Assembly: GCF_008632075.1 (NCBI RefSeq)
Contig: NZ_VWVM01000001.1
Location: forward strand, 1-64,000
Length of the DNA stretch: 64,000 nt
Direction: 5' to 3'
Source: Candidatus Pantoea gossypiicola
GTDB lineage: Bacteria; Pseudomonadota; Gammaproteobacteria; Enterobacterales; Enterobacteriaceae
The translations under genes and the position numbers were made by a program. The notes under the pieces were generated by a model that worked only from the letters and a program-made list of their open reading frames with translations, did not search any database and was not told the origin of the DNA. Below, piece after piece: positions 1 through 10,821 of the stretch; position 1 is the first letter of the stretch, and each line of letters begins with the position of its first letter.

Positions 1-44
1 AGCATGAAGTTGAAGATAAACAACTGTCGCTTCATGAGGTGTGA
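1..44 (+). CDS. possible C-terminal end of a gene entering from the left
   Basis: One forward frame (positions 3-44) is open from the window edge and ends in TGA, encoding a short hydrophilic tail ending HEVEDKQLSLHEV. A rho-independent terminator pointing the same way follows about 55 bases later, which is the main reason to suspect a real gene end. Fourteen codons are too few to recognise a family, and the other frames are open by chance over similar lengths. Confidence 0.25.
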   Translation, partial: HEVEDKQLSLHEV

Positions 45-99
45 AGAGAGGGCTCTAAGAGTCCGAACTTAGTACGCCCCTATGGGGCGGAAAACAAAG

Positions 100-124
100 C
101 CGCCTTCTATGAAGGCGGATTTTT
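100..124 (+). terminator. rho-independent terminator
   Basis: A perfect stem CCGCCTTC/GAAGGCGG with a three-base loop is followed by ATTTTT on the plus strand. It would end transcription of a gene entering from the left. On the minus strand a weaker T-rich stretch follows the same stem, so it may also end the toxin-antitoxin transcript. A second small GC hairpin lies at 75-89. Confidence 0.7.
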
Positions 125-151
125 ACTGATTTTTTTATCCACGCAAGCTAT

Positions 152-484
152 TCAGTTCAGAATGGCTTCAAGACGTGCCAGCACTTCATTCACGATAGCG
201 TCAGGTAGTTGCTCAAGCCGCCTGCCTTCGCGGGCTTCCATATCGAGCGTCCTCGGCTGATCGCAGCGAATGACGCCCTTTGTCCTGCACCCCGCCTCAT
301 CCAGTGAAACCGCAAAACCTGCTGCGCGGGAAAAGTTTCCACCACTGGTGACCGGAACCACAATCGGTAATCGGGTGAACGTGTTAAACGAGGCCGGAGA
401 AACGATCAGCACCGGACGCTTTCCACTTTGTTCATGACCTGCGGTGGGATCGAGTGTTACCAGCCAGATTTCCCCTCTCTCCAT
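152..484 (-). CDS. chpB: ChpB/MazF-family toxin, mRNA interferase
   Basis: This 110-residue protein belongs to the MazF/PemK/ChpB family of toxins, which cleave mRNA in the cytoplasm and are held inactive by their antitoxin. The family signature is visible: RGEIWLV at the N-terminus, the ChpB-like GHEQSGKRPVLIVS stretch, the central PVTSGGNFSRAAGF segment and a VIRCDQPRTLD strand. The pattern GHEQ..GGNF.R.AGF is closer to E. coli ChpB than to MazF, from memory of those sequences. The start codon directly abuts the stop codon of the upstream antitoxin, so the two are translationally coupled. The length is normal for the family and no lesion is seen. Target sequence specificity cannot be read from this. 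Confidence 0.9.
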   Translation of the reverse strand: MERGEIWLVTLDPTAGHEQSGKRPVLIVSPASFNTFTRLPIVVPVTSGGNFSRAAGFAVSLDEAGCRTKGVIRCDQPRTLDMEAREGRRLEQLPDAIVNEVLARLEAILN

Positions 485-742
485 TTAGAGGTTCTCCTTA
501 CCTGCTGCAGGCGCATCAATCCATTCCCGATCCTCTTTGCTCATTTCAGCGTGTGGATCGCATTGCGCCAGCAGTTCCTCGAGTGAATATCGCGGGCGAT
601 TCTGAGGCTTAACGATCAGATAACCATTATCGATAGTCATACCGACTTCGCTGTTTGTCGACAATGCCAGGGTTTTCAGAACGGCGGGAGGAACCGCCAG
701 CATGACCGATCCGCCAACCTTTTTAAGACGCGTGATAAACAT
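485..742 (-). CDS. chpS: ChpS/MazE-type antitoxin
   Basis: This 85-residue protein starts with an AbrB/MazE-like swapped-hairpin DNA-binding segment (MFITRLKKVGGSVMLAVPP, residues 1-19). It ends in an acidic, presumably flexible toxin-binding tail containing YSLEELLAQCD, nearly identical to the E. coli ChpS motif. The open frame extends to 862, but the ATG at 742 is chosen because a strong AGGAGGTG ribosome-binding site lies eight bases upstream and the protein then begins where the family begins. It neutralises the adjacent toxin and, as usual for this class, probably represses its own operon through a palindrome just upstream. Confidence 0.88.
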   Translation of the reverse strand: MFITRLKKVGGSVMLAVPPAVLKTLALSTNSEVGMTIDNGYLIVKPQNRPRYSLEELLAQCDPHAEMSKEDREWIDAPAAGKENL

Positions 743-756
743 AAAACACCTCCTGA

Positions 757-776
757 TGTTATATTTTAATATAACA
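757..776 (-). promoter_or_regulatory. palindromic operator of the toxin-antitoxin operon
   Basis: A 20-base inverted repeat, TGTTATATT-TT-AATATAACA, has perfect nine-base arms. It lies 15 bases upstream of the antitoxin start, immediately before the ribosome-binding site. The symmetry and position fit an autoregulatory operator bound by the antitoxin or the toxin-antitoxin complex; its AT-rich core may also overlap the -10 element. Binding is inferred, not shown. Confidence 0.6.
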
Positions 777-979
777 CCGGCGGACAATGGCGAGCAATTA
801 TTAATCAGTTCCATTCTCTTATTCTCCTGAACCGGACCTGCACGGGGATCAACTGTTTTCATCAGGATGAGAATAAAAAACGTTTCCAGGGAGGCAAAGG
901 ATTGGGCTAAATCCGATGAAAAAGTTGCGGCGCGGCTTCCATACGCAGACGACAGGCCAGTAATCAGAAGAAATCTGGC

Positions 980-1030
980 AAAAAAAACTGCACCTTAATC
1001 AGTCGGACCACCGACTTTTAGGGTGCAGTT
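980..1030 (-). terminator. terminator downstream of katG with IS-end-like arms
   Basis: Long imperfect inverted repeat: AACTGCACC at 986-994 pairs with GGTGCAGTT at 1022-1030, with internal AGTCGG/CCGACT pairing. On the minus strand it is followed by eight T residues (980-987), a typical rho-independent terminator for katG. The arms resemble IS3-family terminal repeats with a TGCACC motif, so it could derive from a vanished element. Confidence 0.7.
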
Positions 1031-1070
1031 GAGTATTAGCGAATTACGGCTTTAACAACGTCAGCAGCTA

Positions 1071-3375
<2,305 letters not shown>

Positions 3376-3700
3376 CTTATCCCTTTGAATAAGGTTTGTT
3401 TCAACAGCTTCCAGCAATGGCGCATCGGATGTTACTACCCGGAATCATCAACGAAGCGGCATCGATGCTAATCAGACTATTCCGGCATAACCGATTGCAC
3501 AACCCTCTTATTCATGGCTGGCAGAGCAGCGGCCTGACCAGCTATAGCCGCGGTAGCTGGCTAAACCGGTGTAGTTGATGGGATGGTCAGATCACACGCC
3601 AGACAAGAGCGGCCGAAAGACAAAAAGAGAAAATGATTAAAAAACGTTAACGATCGCAGAGGTGAATGACAGGTAACACAGGTTTATGGCGAAACAACAG
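3376..3700. other. intergenic region, no gene recognised
   Basis: This stretch lies between the katG promoter and the terminator of the next minus-strand gene. The only plus-strand frame (3396-3578, 60 codons) lacks a convincing ribosome-binding site or recognisable motif. I see no RNA gene, repeat or mobile element here. Confidence 0.5.
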
Positions 3701-3722
3701 AGCGCCCGCTTGTGCGGGCGCT
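3701..3722 (-). terminator. hairpin ending the LLM-class oxidoreductase gene
   Basis: AGCGCCCGC-TTGT-GCGGGCGCT forms a strong nine-base stem just beyond the stop codon of the gene at 3734. On the minus strand it is followed only by CTGTTGTTT, so it is a moderate rho-independent terminator. Confidence 0.55.
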
Positions 3723-3733
3723 CGGGTAGTCAC

Positions 3734-4756
3734 TTAACGCCAGCCGAGTTCCGGGGCGACATACTTCAGAATCGCCTCAATCACATGGGCGTTATAGGCG
3801 ACACCAAGCTGGTTCGGCACGGTCAGCAGCAGCGTATCTGCTTCGGCAATCGCCTCATCCTGCGCCAGCTGCTTAATCAGTACTTCAGGCTCTGCGGCAT
3901 AGCTACGGCCAAAGATAGCGCGGGTTTTCTCATCCAGAAAACCAACCGAATCCTGATCGTTACCGCTGCGGCCAAAGTAGGCGCGGTCCATATCATTCAC
4001 CAGCGCAAAGATGCTGCGACTGACGGAAACGCGTGGCGCATGCTGATGCCCCGCCGCTTTCCAGGCCTCGCGGTAGGCGCGGATCTGTTTCGCCTGCTGA
4101 ATGTGGAACGGCTCGCCGGTCTCATCATCTTTCAGAGTTGAACTTTGCAGGTTCATGCCCATTTTTGCCGCCCACTCTGCGGTGGCATTGGAGCCGGACC
4201 CCCACCAGATGCGGTCACGCAGCCCTTCCGAAAGCGGCTCTGGTCGCAGCAGACCCGGCGGGTTCGGGAACATTGGCTGTGGATTCGGTTTAGCAAAGCC
4301 TTCGCCGCGCAGCACCTCCAGAAACTCTTCGGTATGACGACGGCCCATATCCGCATCGCTTTCACCCGCTTTCGGTTCAAAACCAAAGTAGCGCCAGCCA
4401 TCGATCACCTGCTCCGGTGAACCGCGGCTCAGACCCAGCTGCAGGCGACCGTTGGAGATGAGGTCTGCCGCGCTGGCGTCTTCCACCATATAAAGCGGGT
4501 TTTCGTAACGCATGTCGATGACACCGGTACCGATCTCAATTTTGCTGGTACGGGCTGCCACGGCAGCCAGTAGCGGGAACGGTGAGCTGAGCTGACGGGC
4601 AAAATGGTGGACGCGGAAATAAGCACCATCTGCGCCCAGCTCCTCAGCAGCGACCGCTAAATCGATCGATTGCAGTAACACATCCTGCGCGGTGCGGGTG
4701 GCGGACTGCGCTGAAGGCGTCCAGTGGCCAAAAGATAAGAAGCCGATATTTTTCAT
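3734..4756 (-). CDS. LLM-class flavin-dependent oxidoreductase
   Basis: Bacterial-luciferase-like TIM-barrel oxidoreductase, expected to use reduced FMN and oxygen on an unknown substrate. Family features are the GFLSFGHW opening, an AEELGADGAYFRVHHF segment, LAAVAARTSKIEIGTGVI, the LGLSRGSPEQ phosphate-binding-like stretch and a C-terminal LLLTVPNQLG segment. The frame opens at 4795, but the ATG at 4756 is preferred because AGGAGA lies eight bases upstream and the protein then begins MKNIGFLSFG; this gives 340 residues. It is transcribed alone, divergent from the desaturase gene. Substrate and pathway cannot be inferred. Confidence 0.88.
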   Translation of the reverse strand: MKNIGFLSFGHWTPSAQSATRTAQDVLLQSIDLAVAAEELGADGAYFRVHHFARQLSSPFPLLAAVAARTSKIEIGTGVIDMRYENPLYMVEDASAADLISNGRLQLGLSRGSPEQVIDGWRYFGFEPKAGESDADMGRRHTEEFLEVLRGEGFAKPNPQPMFPNPPGLLRPEPLSEGLRDRIWWGSGSNATAEWAAKMGMNLQSSTLKDDETGEPFHIQQAKQIRAYREAWKAAGHQHAPRVSVSRSIFALVNDMDRAYFGRSGNDQDSVGFLDEKTRAIFGRSYAAEPEVLIKQLAQDEAIAEADTLLLTVPNQLGVAYNAHVIEAILKYVAPELGWR

Positions 4757-4964
4757 CTGTATTTCTCCTGACAAGCGATAAACGCCTGTGGACATGAGCC
4801 GATTTTTGATAGGGGAAGGTTACGCCCTCCGCGCGGCTACGGATAGTCAATATCTTTCAGCGCTATATTCAGGAATTTCGACATAGCTAAGCAGATTATC
4901 TACTTTGTCTTTATCCGCGCTTTCTTTCACTCTCCAGACTCCCGCTTCTGCTGTCAGGTGAACG

Positions 4965-5927
4965 ATGCACAACGGTTATCTCTCTTTACAGCAGCGCGCC
5001 TGGCTGAAACAGCGCGCGCGCAGCTGGCTCTGGCGCAGCGAACTGCCGACCTGGCTGCTGATGGGCGTGATTTACGGTGGCTGGTTCTCGGTGATGCTGA
5101 ACTGGCAGATACTGGGGCATATGCCCGCTACCCTGCTGCTGATTGTTTTCACCACCTGGTATATGTCACTGCAGCATGAGCTGATCCACGGTCATCCCAC
5201 GCGCTGGCCGCGGGTGAATCAACTGTTCGGCACCCTGCCGCTGGCGGTCTGGTATCCCTATGGTCTGTATCGCGACTCTCATCTGGCCCACCATCGCAAT
5301 CACACCCTGACCGAGCCGGACGAAGACCCGGAAACCTACTATTTTTCCGCTGCACGCTGGGCGCAGTTGCCACGCTGGCAGCAGCAGCTGATTCATCTGC
5401 GCAACACGTTTCCGGGACGGTTGCTGCTCGGCCCGCTGCTGGATATCGCGTCGACCGTTGGCGGGATGTGGCAGGCGTTGCGCCGTGGCGATCGCCCTGC
5501 GACCGGCATGTGGCTGCTGCATGGCGCGCTGCTGGCTCTGCTGTTTTACTGGATGGCGGAGCTCGGGTTTTCGCCGCTGTGGTATCTGCTGGCGGTAAGT
5601 TATCCGGCGCTGGCGCTGACCAAGGTGCGATCCTTTTACGAGCACCGTGCAGCGGACGATCCGCTGGCACGTTCGGTGAATAATGAAGCGGCCTGGCCCT
5701 GGCGCATACTGTTCCTGAATCTGAACTACCATTCAGTGCATCACGATCTGCCTGGTGTTCCCTGGTATGGCCTGCGCCCGCTCTATCTGCGCGACCGCGA
5801 GCACTACTATCAGCGCAACCACGGCTTTCGGGTGGCGGGCTATCGGGTCTGGCTGCGTCTGTTCTGGGCCAGGCCAGTTAGTGTCAATGCCCATCCGGGC
5901 CGCTCAGGGGAGAAAACCCATGAATAA
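4965..5927 (+). CDS. membrane fatty acid desaturase-like protein
   Basis: A 320-residue integral membrane di-iron desaturase/hydroxylase. The three histidine boxes are clear: HELIH (71-75), HLAHH followed by a further His (106-113) and HSVHH (256-260). Hydrophobic segments flank them at about 29-68 and 183-218. It should act on acyl chains or another lipid in the inner membrane with an electron donor not encoded nearby. Its last eight bases overlap the start of the following PhnD-like gene, implying a two-gene operon. Beta-carotene hydroxylases and alkane hydroxylases share this fold, so the substrate is uncertain. Confidence 0.88.
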   Translation: MHNGYLSLQQRAWLKQRARSWLWRSELPTWLLMGVIYGGWFSVMLNWQILGHMPATLLLIVFTTWYMSLQHELIHGHPTRWPRVNQLFGTLPLAVWYPYGLYRDSHLAHHRNHTLTEPDEDPETYYFSAARWAQLPRWQQQLIHLRNTFPGRLLLGPLLDIASTVGGMWQALRRGDRPATGMWLLHGALLALLFYWMAELGFSPLWYLLAVSYPALALTKVRSFYEHRAADDPLARSVNNEAAWPWRILFLNLNYHSVHHDLPGVPWYGLRPLYLRDREHYYQRNHGFRVAGYRVWLRLFWARPVSVNAHPGRSGEKTHE

Positions 5928-6693
5928 TCTGCTCGCTTTGCCCATGTATGCCCTCCATCCACCTGCCACACGGGCATTGATGCAGGCTGTGGTGATGCTG
6001 CTGGCGCAGCATGACACAGAGGCGCAGCCGGTCTGGCCTGACGATCTGCTGGCCCTCTGGCGTGATGACCGGTTGCTGCTGAGCCAGACCTGCGGCTATC
6101 CGCTGGTCAGTCAGTTACCAGCGGTTCAGCTGGTCGGCACCTTTCACTATCAGGCACCGGGCTGCAGCGGGCGCAATTATCGCAGCTGGCTGGTGGCGCG
6201 TAATAAACAGGCGACGCTGGCCGATTTCAACGGTCAGCGGGCCGTAGCTAATAGCCAGGACTCGCACTCCGGCTATAACGCGCTGCGGTTTGTGGCGGCG
6301 CTTCAGGGCGTGACTTTTTCACAGCTGCTGCTAAGTGGCGGACACCGTCAGTCGCTGGCGGCACTGCGTGATTCACAGGCAGATATCGCCGCTGTCGACT
6401 GTGTGAGCTGGGCGCTGCTGGCGCGTTATGCGCCGGATGAACTGCGTGACCTGCATATCATCGGTGAGACGCCCGCCGCACCCGGATTGCCGTTGATCAC
6501 GGCCGCCTCAGCGTCAGCGGCCCGGCTGGAGAGGTTGCGTACAGCGCTATATCAACTGGTCAGCGATCCCGCCTTTCGCGGCGTCTGCGACGATAATCTC
6601 ATCAGTGGATTCAGCCCGGTGCAGCGAGACGATTATCAGGACGTGCTGGCGTGGGAACAGCAGGCTGCCGCGCTGGGCGTCACCCGGCTTTAA
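5920..6693 (+). CDS. PhnD/SsuA-type substrate-binding-like protein without signal peptide
   Basis: A 257-residue protein with periplasmic-binding-protein-like features: GCSGRNYRSWLVARN, a LADFNGQRAVANSQDSHSGYNALR segment typical of PhnD/SsuA/TauA-family lobes, and DIAAVDCVSWALL in the second lobe. The ATG at 5920 follows GGGGAGA and is preferred over the frame opening at 5755, which lies inside the desaturase. The mature-like start MNNLLALPMYALHPPATRAL is not a signal peptide, so it may act in the cytoplasm or be exported unconventionally. It overlaps the desaturase gene by eight bases. No ABC permease or ATPase is nearby. Confidence 0.75.
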   Translation: MNNLLALPMYALHPPATRALMQAVVMLLAQHDTEAQPVWPDDLLALWRDDRLLLSQTCGYPLVSQLPAVQLVGTFHYQAPGCSGRNYRSWLVARNKQATLADFNGQRAVANSQDSHSGYNALRFVAALQGVTFSQLLLSGGHRQSLAALRDSQADIAAVDCVSWALLARYAPDELRDLHIIGETPAAPGLPLITAASASAARLERLRTALYQLVSDPAFRGVCDDNLISGFSPVQRDDYQDVLAWEQQAAALGVTRL

Positions 6694-6873
6694 CGCCGCA
6701 CGCTGATTCGCCCTTCTGACCGGGAAAATCTGATTTTTCTGCATCCTCGCCTCACTGCTCACGCTTTCCCTGCCTGTTTTTTCACGCACCCCGATACGCT
6801 ATGCCGGAGGCTAACGCTGGTAAGCACGCTCGCGGCGTTTTAAGGTAAAGGCTTTCAGCAAAGGGAGAGTGGA

Positions 6874-7788
6874 ATGCGGATTCTGATGGCAGGTGCCGGC
6901 GCGACCGGTGGATACTTTGGTGCACGACTGGCTCAGGCAGGTCAGGATGTGACTTTTCTGGTGCGTGAACGCCGTTATCAGCAGCTGCAAAACAACGGGC
7001 TGGTGTTGCAGACGCCGCAGGGCACCGAAACGTTACTGCCGCAGCTGACGCAGGCCAGCACCCTGACGGGTCACTTTGATCTGATTATTGTGACGGTAAA
7101 AAGCTTTGCCCTTGATCAGGTGATGGAGGACATTGCGCCGGCCGTCGGCCCGGACACGCTGATTATGCCGATTCTTAACGGAATGCGGCACATCGCGACG
7201 CTGCAACAGCGCTTCGGCGAAGATAAGGTGATTGGCGGCCTGTGCAAAATCAACGCCACGCTGGGCGAACAGGGCGAAGTCATCCAGATGACACCGCTGC
7301 ATCAGATCGTTTACGGCGCGCTGGACGGCAACAATGATGAACGGCTGCAGCGGGTTGATGCTGCACTGCGCGACTGTCAGGTTGATACCCTGTTCAGCGA
7401 TAACATTATGGATGAGCTGTGGGAGAAGTGGCTGCTGCTCAGCACGCTTGGCGCGGTCTGCTGCCAGGCACGCGGCGACACCCGGCAGATCCTCAGCTCG
7501 CGCGGCGGCGAAGCGCTGCTACAGGGGATCTTTACGGAGATTCTGTCCGTCATTACTGCCGAAGGCTATCAGCCTCGCCCGGCGGTGACGGCCCGCATTT
7601 TTGAGCTGTTAAACGATCCTGCGACCCCGATGACCTCCTCAATGTACCGCGATCTCACCCAGGGTTATGATATTGAAGCCGATCAGATCATCGGCGACCT
7701 GCTGCAGCGGGCAAAACGAAACGGACTTGCCACGCCGCTGCTGAATGCGGTGGATGTGAACCTGCAGGTCTATCTGCAGCAGCGCTAA
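6874..7788 (+). CDS. ketopantoate reductase family protein
   Basis: A 304-residue member of the ApbA/PanE family, which reduces 2-dehydropantoate to pantoate with NADPH, or related 2-oxo acids. The N-terminal Rossmann motif GAGATGGYFGARLAQ is intact (residues 7-21), and the family segments VTVKSFALDQV and ILNGMRHIATL follow. The C-terminal helical domain includes MDELWEKWLLLSTLGAVCC and the MTSSMYRDLTQG motif. A GGGAGAG ribosome-binding site precedes the ATG. The genuine biosynthetic panE usually sits elsewhere in enterobacteria, so this may be a paralogue of different specificity. It appears transcribed alone ahead of the LacI-like gene. Confidence 0.85.
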   Translation: MRILMAGAGATGGYFGARLAQAGQDVTFLVRERRYQQLQNNGLVLQTPQGTETLLPQLTQASTLTGHFDLIIVTVKSFALDQVMEDIAPAVGPDTLIMPILNGMRHIATLQQRFGEDKVIGGLCKINATLGEQGEVIQMTPLHQIVYGALDGNNDERLQRVDAALRDCQVDTLFSDNIMDELWEKWLLLSTLGAVCCQARGDTRQILSSRGGEALLQGIFTEILSVITAEGYQPRPAVTARIFELLNDPATPMTSSMYRDLTQGYDIEADQIIGDLLQRAKRNGLATPLLNAVDVNLQVYLQQR

Positions 7789-7915
7789 CAACCGGCAACG
7801 TTCGCGGGTCGGGTGCCGCCCCATCCCGGCTGGCGTGGTGGTGAAAGTGTGGCCGGCAGCAGCAGTACAGCATGAAAATTTGTTACACTCGTCGCTTCAT
7901 CTTTTGGAGAGTTCA

Positions 7916-8977
7916 ATGACTTCCCGCTCCGTGACCCTTGATGATGTCGCTCAACTGGCTGGCGTCTCATATCAAACCGTTTCACGTGTTTTAAATCGTT
8001 CTGAACAGGTTTCAGCCCGCACGCGGGAAAGGGTTGAGGCGGCGATGCAACAGCTCAATTATGTGCCCAATCGGGTGGCGCAGCAGCTGGCGGGCAAAGC
8101 AACGCGCACGCTGGGTCTCGCCACCAGCGACCTGGCCCTGATGGCACCGGCGCAGATTGCCTCGGCGATTCAGCAGCGTGCTGCGAGGGCGGGTTATCAT
8201 CTGGTGATTGCGATGGACAGCGGTCACGATGCGGCCGCCACCGTTAATGAACTGCTGGCTCAGCGGGTCGATGGGCTGCTGATTAACCTGCCGCTGGATG
8301 CCGATGAAGCGCAGCAGATCCAGTTGCTGTGTGGCGTCAAGCCGGTGCTGTTTCTGGATGTCGAACCGCAGGCGGCGGTGGCACAGTGTCAGTATCCTAA
8401 TGAGTCCGGCGCACGTGCCGCCGTTGAACATCTGGTGGCGCTGGGGCATCGTCAGATTGGCCTGTTAAACGGGCCGCTGCGCTCGGTTTCGGCCCGTCAG
8501 CGCGAAAATGCATGGCGTCAGGCGCTGGCCGATCATCAGCTAACGCCGCACTGCGCGCTGCGCGGTGACTGGAGCGCACAGTCGGGTTATCAGGCGCTAC
8601 TGACCCAGCTTCCCGATGATCTGCCGCAGGCGCTGCTGGTGGCCAACGATCAGATGGCGCTAGGTGCGATGCGGGCGCTGCATCAGTATGGTGTCGCCAT
8701 TCCCGGCGAGATCTCCGTGATTGGCTATGACGATACCGCCGAGAGCGCGTGGTATCAGCCGCCGCTGACCACGGTGCGGCAGGATTTACACTATCTTGGC
8801 GCGCAGAGTGTTGAGCGCATGCTGGCGCGGCTTCAGGGTGACGAGGCACCAGATAATGCGCTGGAAACTACGCTGGTGCTCCGTGAGACCACCGCCCCGC
8901 CTGCTGATGAGCGGATCGATTTAGTGGCGCTGTCACAGCAGTTACAGGGGATTGCCCGCAGGCTGGTGGGTAAATAA
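7916..8977 (+). CDS. LacI-like transcriptional repressor (orphan)
   Basis: A 353-residue LacI/GalR regulator very close to E. coli LacI. The helix-turn-helix VTLDDVAQLAGVSYQTVSR keeps the LacI recognition helix YQTVSRV, and the hinge NRVAQQLAGK is the same. Effector-domain stretches VEHLVALGH, SVSAR, LVANDQMALGAMRA, YDDT and PPLTT also match. The C-terminal tail ends LARQ-like, suggesting a tetramerisation helix. The ATG at 7916 follows GGAGAG and gives the family N-terminus; the longer frame from 7835 is rejected. No beta-galactosidase, permease or other sugar gene adjoins it, so its target genes lie elsewhere. Confidence 0.85.
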   Translation: MTSRSVTLDDVAQLAGVSYQTVSRVLNRSEQVSARTRERVEAAMQQLNYVPNRVAQQLAGKATRTLGLATSDLALMAPAQIASAIQQRAARAGYHLVIAMDSGHDAAATVNELLAQRVDGLLINLPLDADEAQQIQLLCGVKPVLFLDVEPQAAVAQCQYPNESGARAAVEHLVALGHRQIGLLNGPLRSVSARQRENAWRQALADHQLTPHCALRGDWSAQSGYQALLTQLPDDLPQALLVANDQMALGAMRALHQYGVAIPGEISVIGYDDTAESAWYQPPLTTVRQDLHYLGAQSVERMLARLQGDEAPDNALETTLVLRETTAPPADERIDLVALSQQLQGIARRLVGK

Positions 8978-8998
8978 TTCTGCCCTGAGACAGGTAAT

Positions 8999-9032
8999 AA
9001 AAAAACCCGCACCACCGAAGTGAATGCGGGTT
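8999..9032 (-). terminator. terminator of tmaR, possibly bidirectional
   Basis: AACCCGCA (9004-9011) pairs with TGCGGGTT (9025-9032). On the minus strand the stem is followed by a run of T residues (8999-9005), so it ends tmaR. The convergent lacI-like gene ends 22 bases away and probably shares it. Confidence 0.8.
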
Positions 9033-9066
9033 CGCATGGAACGCAAAACGCATAAGCGCCCTGTTC

Positions 9067-9393
9067 TTATGCTTTCGGGTGTTCGCCCACGCCCATCGCT
9101 TTGATTTTTTTCGACAGCTCGCGACGTTCTTTAGACAGGTCGGCGTTTTTGATGATGTACTCATCCACGCGGTCTTCATAATCCACACGCATGCTGGCGA
9201 TGATTTCCTGAATAGCCTCAACGCTCATGCCAGGTTTGATGTATTCGCTCAGGTTGTCGAGCAGCAGTACGCGCTTCTGGTTATCGCGGATTTTCTTCTC
9301 GTTATCGACAATTTCACGTTGCAGTTTGTTTTTGCGGCGGAACATACGCACGAACTCCAGGACGTCCTGAAATGACTGCTTGGCATTTTCCAT
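9067..9393 (-). CDS. tmaR: PTS regulator TmaR
   Basis: This 108-residue protein is nearly identical along its length to E. coli TmaR (YeeX), with [45 protein letters not shown] and [10 protein letters not shown]. In E. coli, TmaR forms polar clusters that sequester enzyme I of the phosphotransferase system and so tunes sugar uptake. The sequence is highly charged and helical with coiled-coil character. An AAAGGTG ribosome-binding site precedes the ATG. It neighbours yeeA as in E. coli, which supports the assignment. Confidence 0.95.
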   Translation of the reverse strand: MENAKQSFQDVLEFVRMFRRKNKLQREIVDNEKKIRDNQKRVLLLDNLSEYIKPGMSVEAIQEIIASMRVDYEDRVDEYIIKNADLSKERRELSKKIKAMGVGEHPKA

Positions 9394-9553
9394 GATGGCA
9401 CCTTTCTTTAAGCCTGCTGACGCAGGGAGAGAGTCAAAACGATCAGCTTAGCGGCTAGCCCGCCAGGTAAGCAATTTTCGCAGCTAAATTCAGACTGGCT
9501 CTTATCTTAGCGCAAAGAAACCCGGTTTCACATTAAGTCATTGTCTGAGGTGA

Positions 9554-10612
9554 TTATTTGCGCAGCGCCATCCGCATCAGATCGGTCATCCGCTCCAGCT
9601 GTTTCGCCAGTTCCAGCGTCAGCCAGACGTAACCGTAGATTGGCGTCTCTTCCAACCCGTCGCTGCCTGCTTCAGCAATCAGTCTGCGCAGTTCGCCGCT
9701 GATTTCGGTCAGCTCATGGCTATTGGCAATCACCTCTTCTGTCTCACCCTCAATCGCCATCACCGACAGCGCCCGTAGCGTATTCTCGGTCATCTGCTGC
9801 GTGCGGCGAAGTGCAGGCGCGTTAAGCATAATCAGGTGGCTCTCACGCGAGGCCCACCAGGCATTAATCTGCATCTCAATGGTGTAAACCATATTACGGT
9901 TTATGGTCTGAATCGCTTCAAGCACCGACTTCGGGATGCGGGTCTCTTTGCTCGACGGCTCCAGCAGCGCCCGCATTTTGATCACGCTGGTCAGCAACTT
10001 GCCAAGCGGCTTATTAAGACGCGGCTTTTCAACCAGGTTAGGCGAGAAGCCGGCGTGATAGATTTTTGCCATGCCCGCCAGCGTGTCGGAGAGCTGAATG
10101 CGCCAGTGTGTGTAGGCGCGCTGCGCCCAGATAGCGGTAAACAGCAGCGCCATGAGCGATCCCAGAATGACATCACCACCCCGCCACAGCGCCACGGTGA
10201 AATCGCCGGTTGGCGCACCCACCACCACGCTCAGCGTGATCCCAATCAGCAGCGCCATGTAGGGATGTTTGCCCAGCGTCAGGTAGCCGCTAATCACCAT
10301 GATGATGCCGCACCAGGCCAGCATCACCGGCATGGAGATCAGCTCCAGCTTCAGGGCAATCAGGCCGGAAATCGAGCCCGCCACCGTGCCGCAGATGCGC
10401 TGCAGGGCGCGCGGAAAGACATTTCCCCAGGTGGAAATCGGTCCCATTACCACCACCAGCGTGATCAGCGGCCAGGTGCCTTCCGGAATACCAGTCGCCC
10501 GGACAAAGATAAAGCAGAGTAAAAAGGCGATGGCAATGCGCACGCCGTGGACGGATCGGTAATGGCGATAAAACCAGAACTCCAGTTTCGATATGGGCTT
10601 GTCAGGACGCAA
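9554..10612 (-). CDS. yeeA: YeeA, FUSC-family inner membrane protein
   Basis: A 352-residue membrane protein, the same length as E. coli YeeA. The N-terminal half has several hydrophobic segments (about 25-165) of the fusaric acid resistance/aromatic exporter (FUSC) type, including WPLITLVVVMGPISTWGNVFPRA split over two helices. The C-terminal half is a cytoplasmic helical domain with SKETRIPKSVLEAIQTINRN and ETPIYGYVWL. It starts at TTG (10612) preceded by GGAAA; no in-frame ATG gives the conserved N-terminus. Its transport function is unproven. Confidence 0.92.
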   Translation of the reverse strand: MRPDKPISKLEFWFYRHYRSVHGVRIAIAFLLCFIFVRATGIPEGTWPLITLVVVMGPISTWGNVFPRALQRICGTVAGSISGLIALKLELISMPVMLAWCGIIMVISGYLTLGKHPYMALLIGITLSVVVGAPTGDFTVALWRGGDVILGSLMALLFTAIWAQRAYTHWRIQLSDTLAGMAKIYHAGFSPNLVEKPRLNKPLGKLLTSVIKMRALLEPSSKETRIPKSVLEAIQTINRNMVYTIEMQINAWWASRESHLIMLNAPALRRTQQMTENTLRALSVMAIEGETEEVIANSHELTEISGELRRLIAEAGSDGLEETPIYGYVWLTLELAKQLERMTDLMRMALRK

Positions 10613-10821
10613 TGTGACTTTCCGGTTACAGGAACATGATGGGGCTATCTTAACCCTGAAAGCGGCTCGGGCTTAGCGCGGGCCGGATATTTCAAAACGG
10701 TTTTGACGTTCGCTTACAATTATCAACATCCGACTCACATACCTGACCGGAAGTCATGAACAACTTAATACGGCTTTTTAACCTTTCTCAGGAATCAGTA
10801 ACAGGCTCAGGGAATAAATGT

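Noticed and set aside
7780..7920. lac operator-like sequence near the LacI-type gene
   Set aside because: I looked for the AATTGTGAGCG/CGCTCACAATT pattern around the gene and saw no match.
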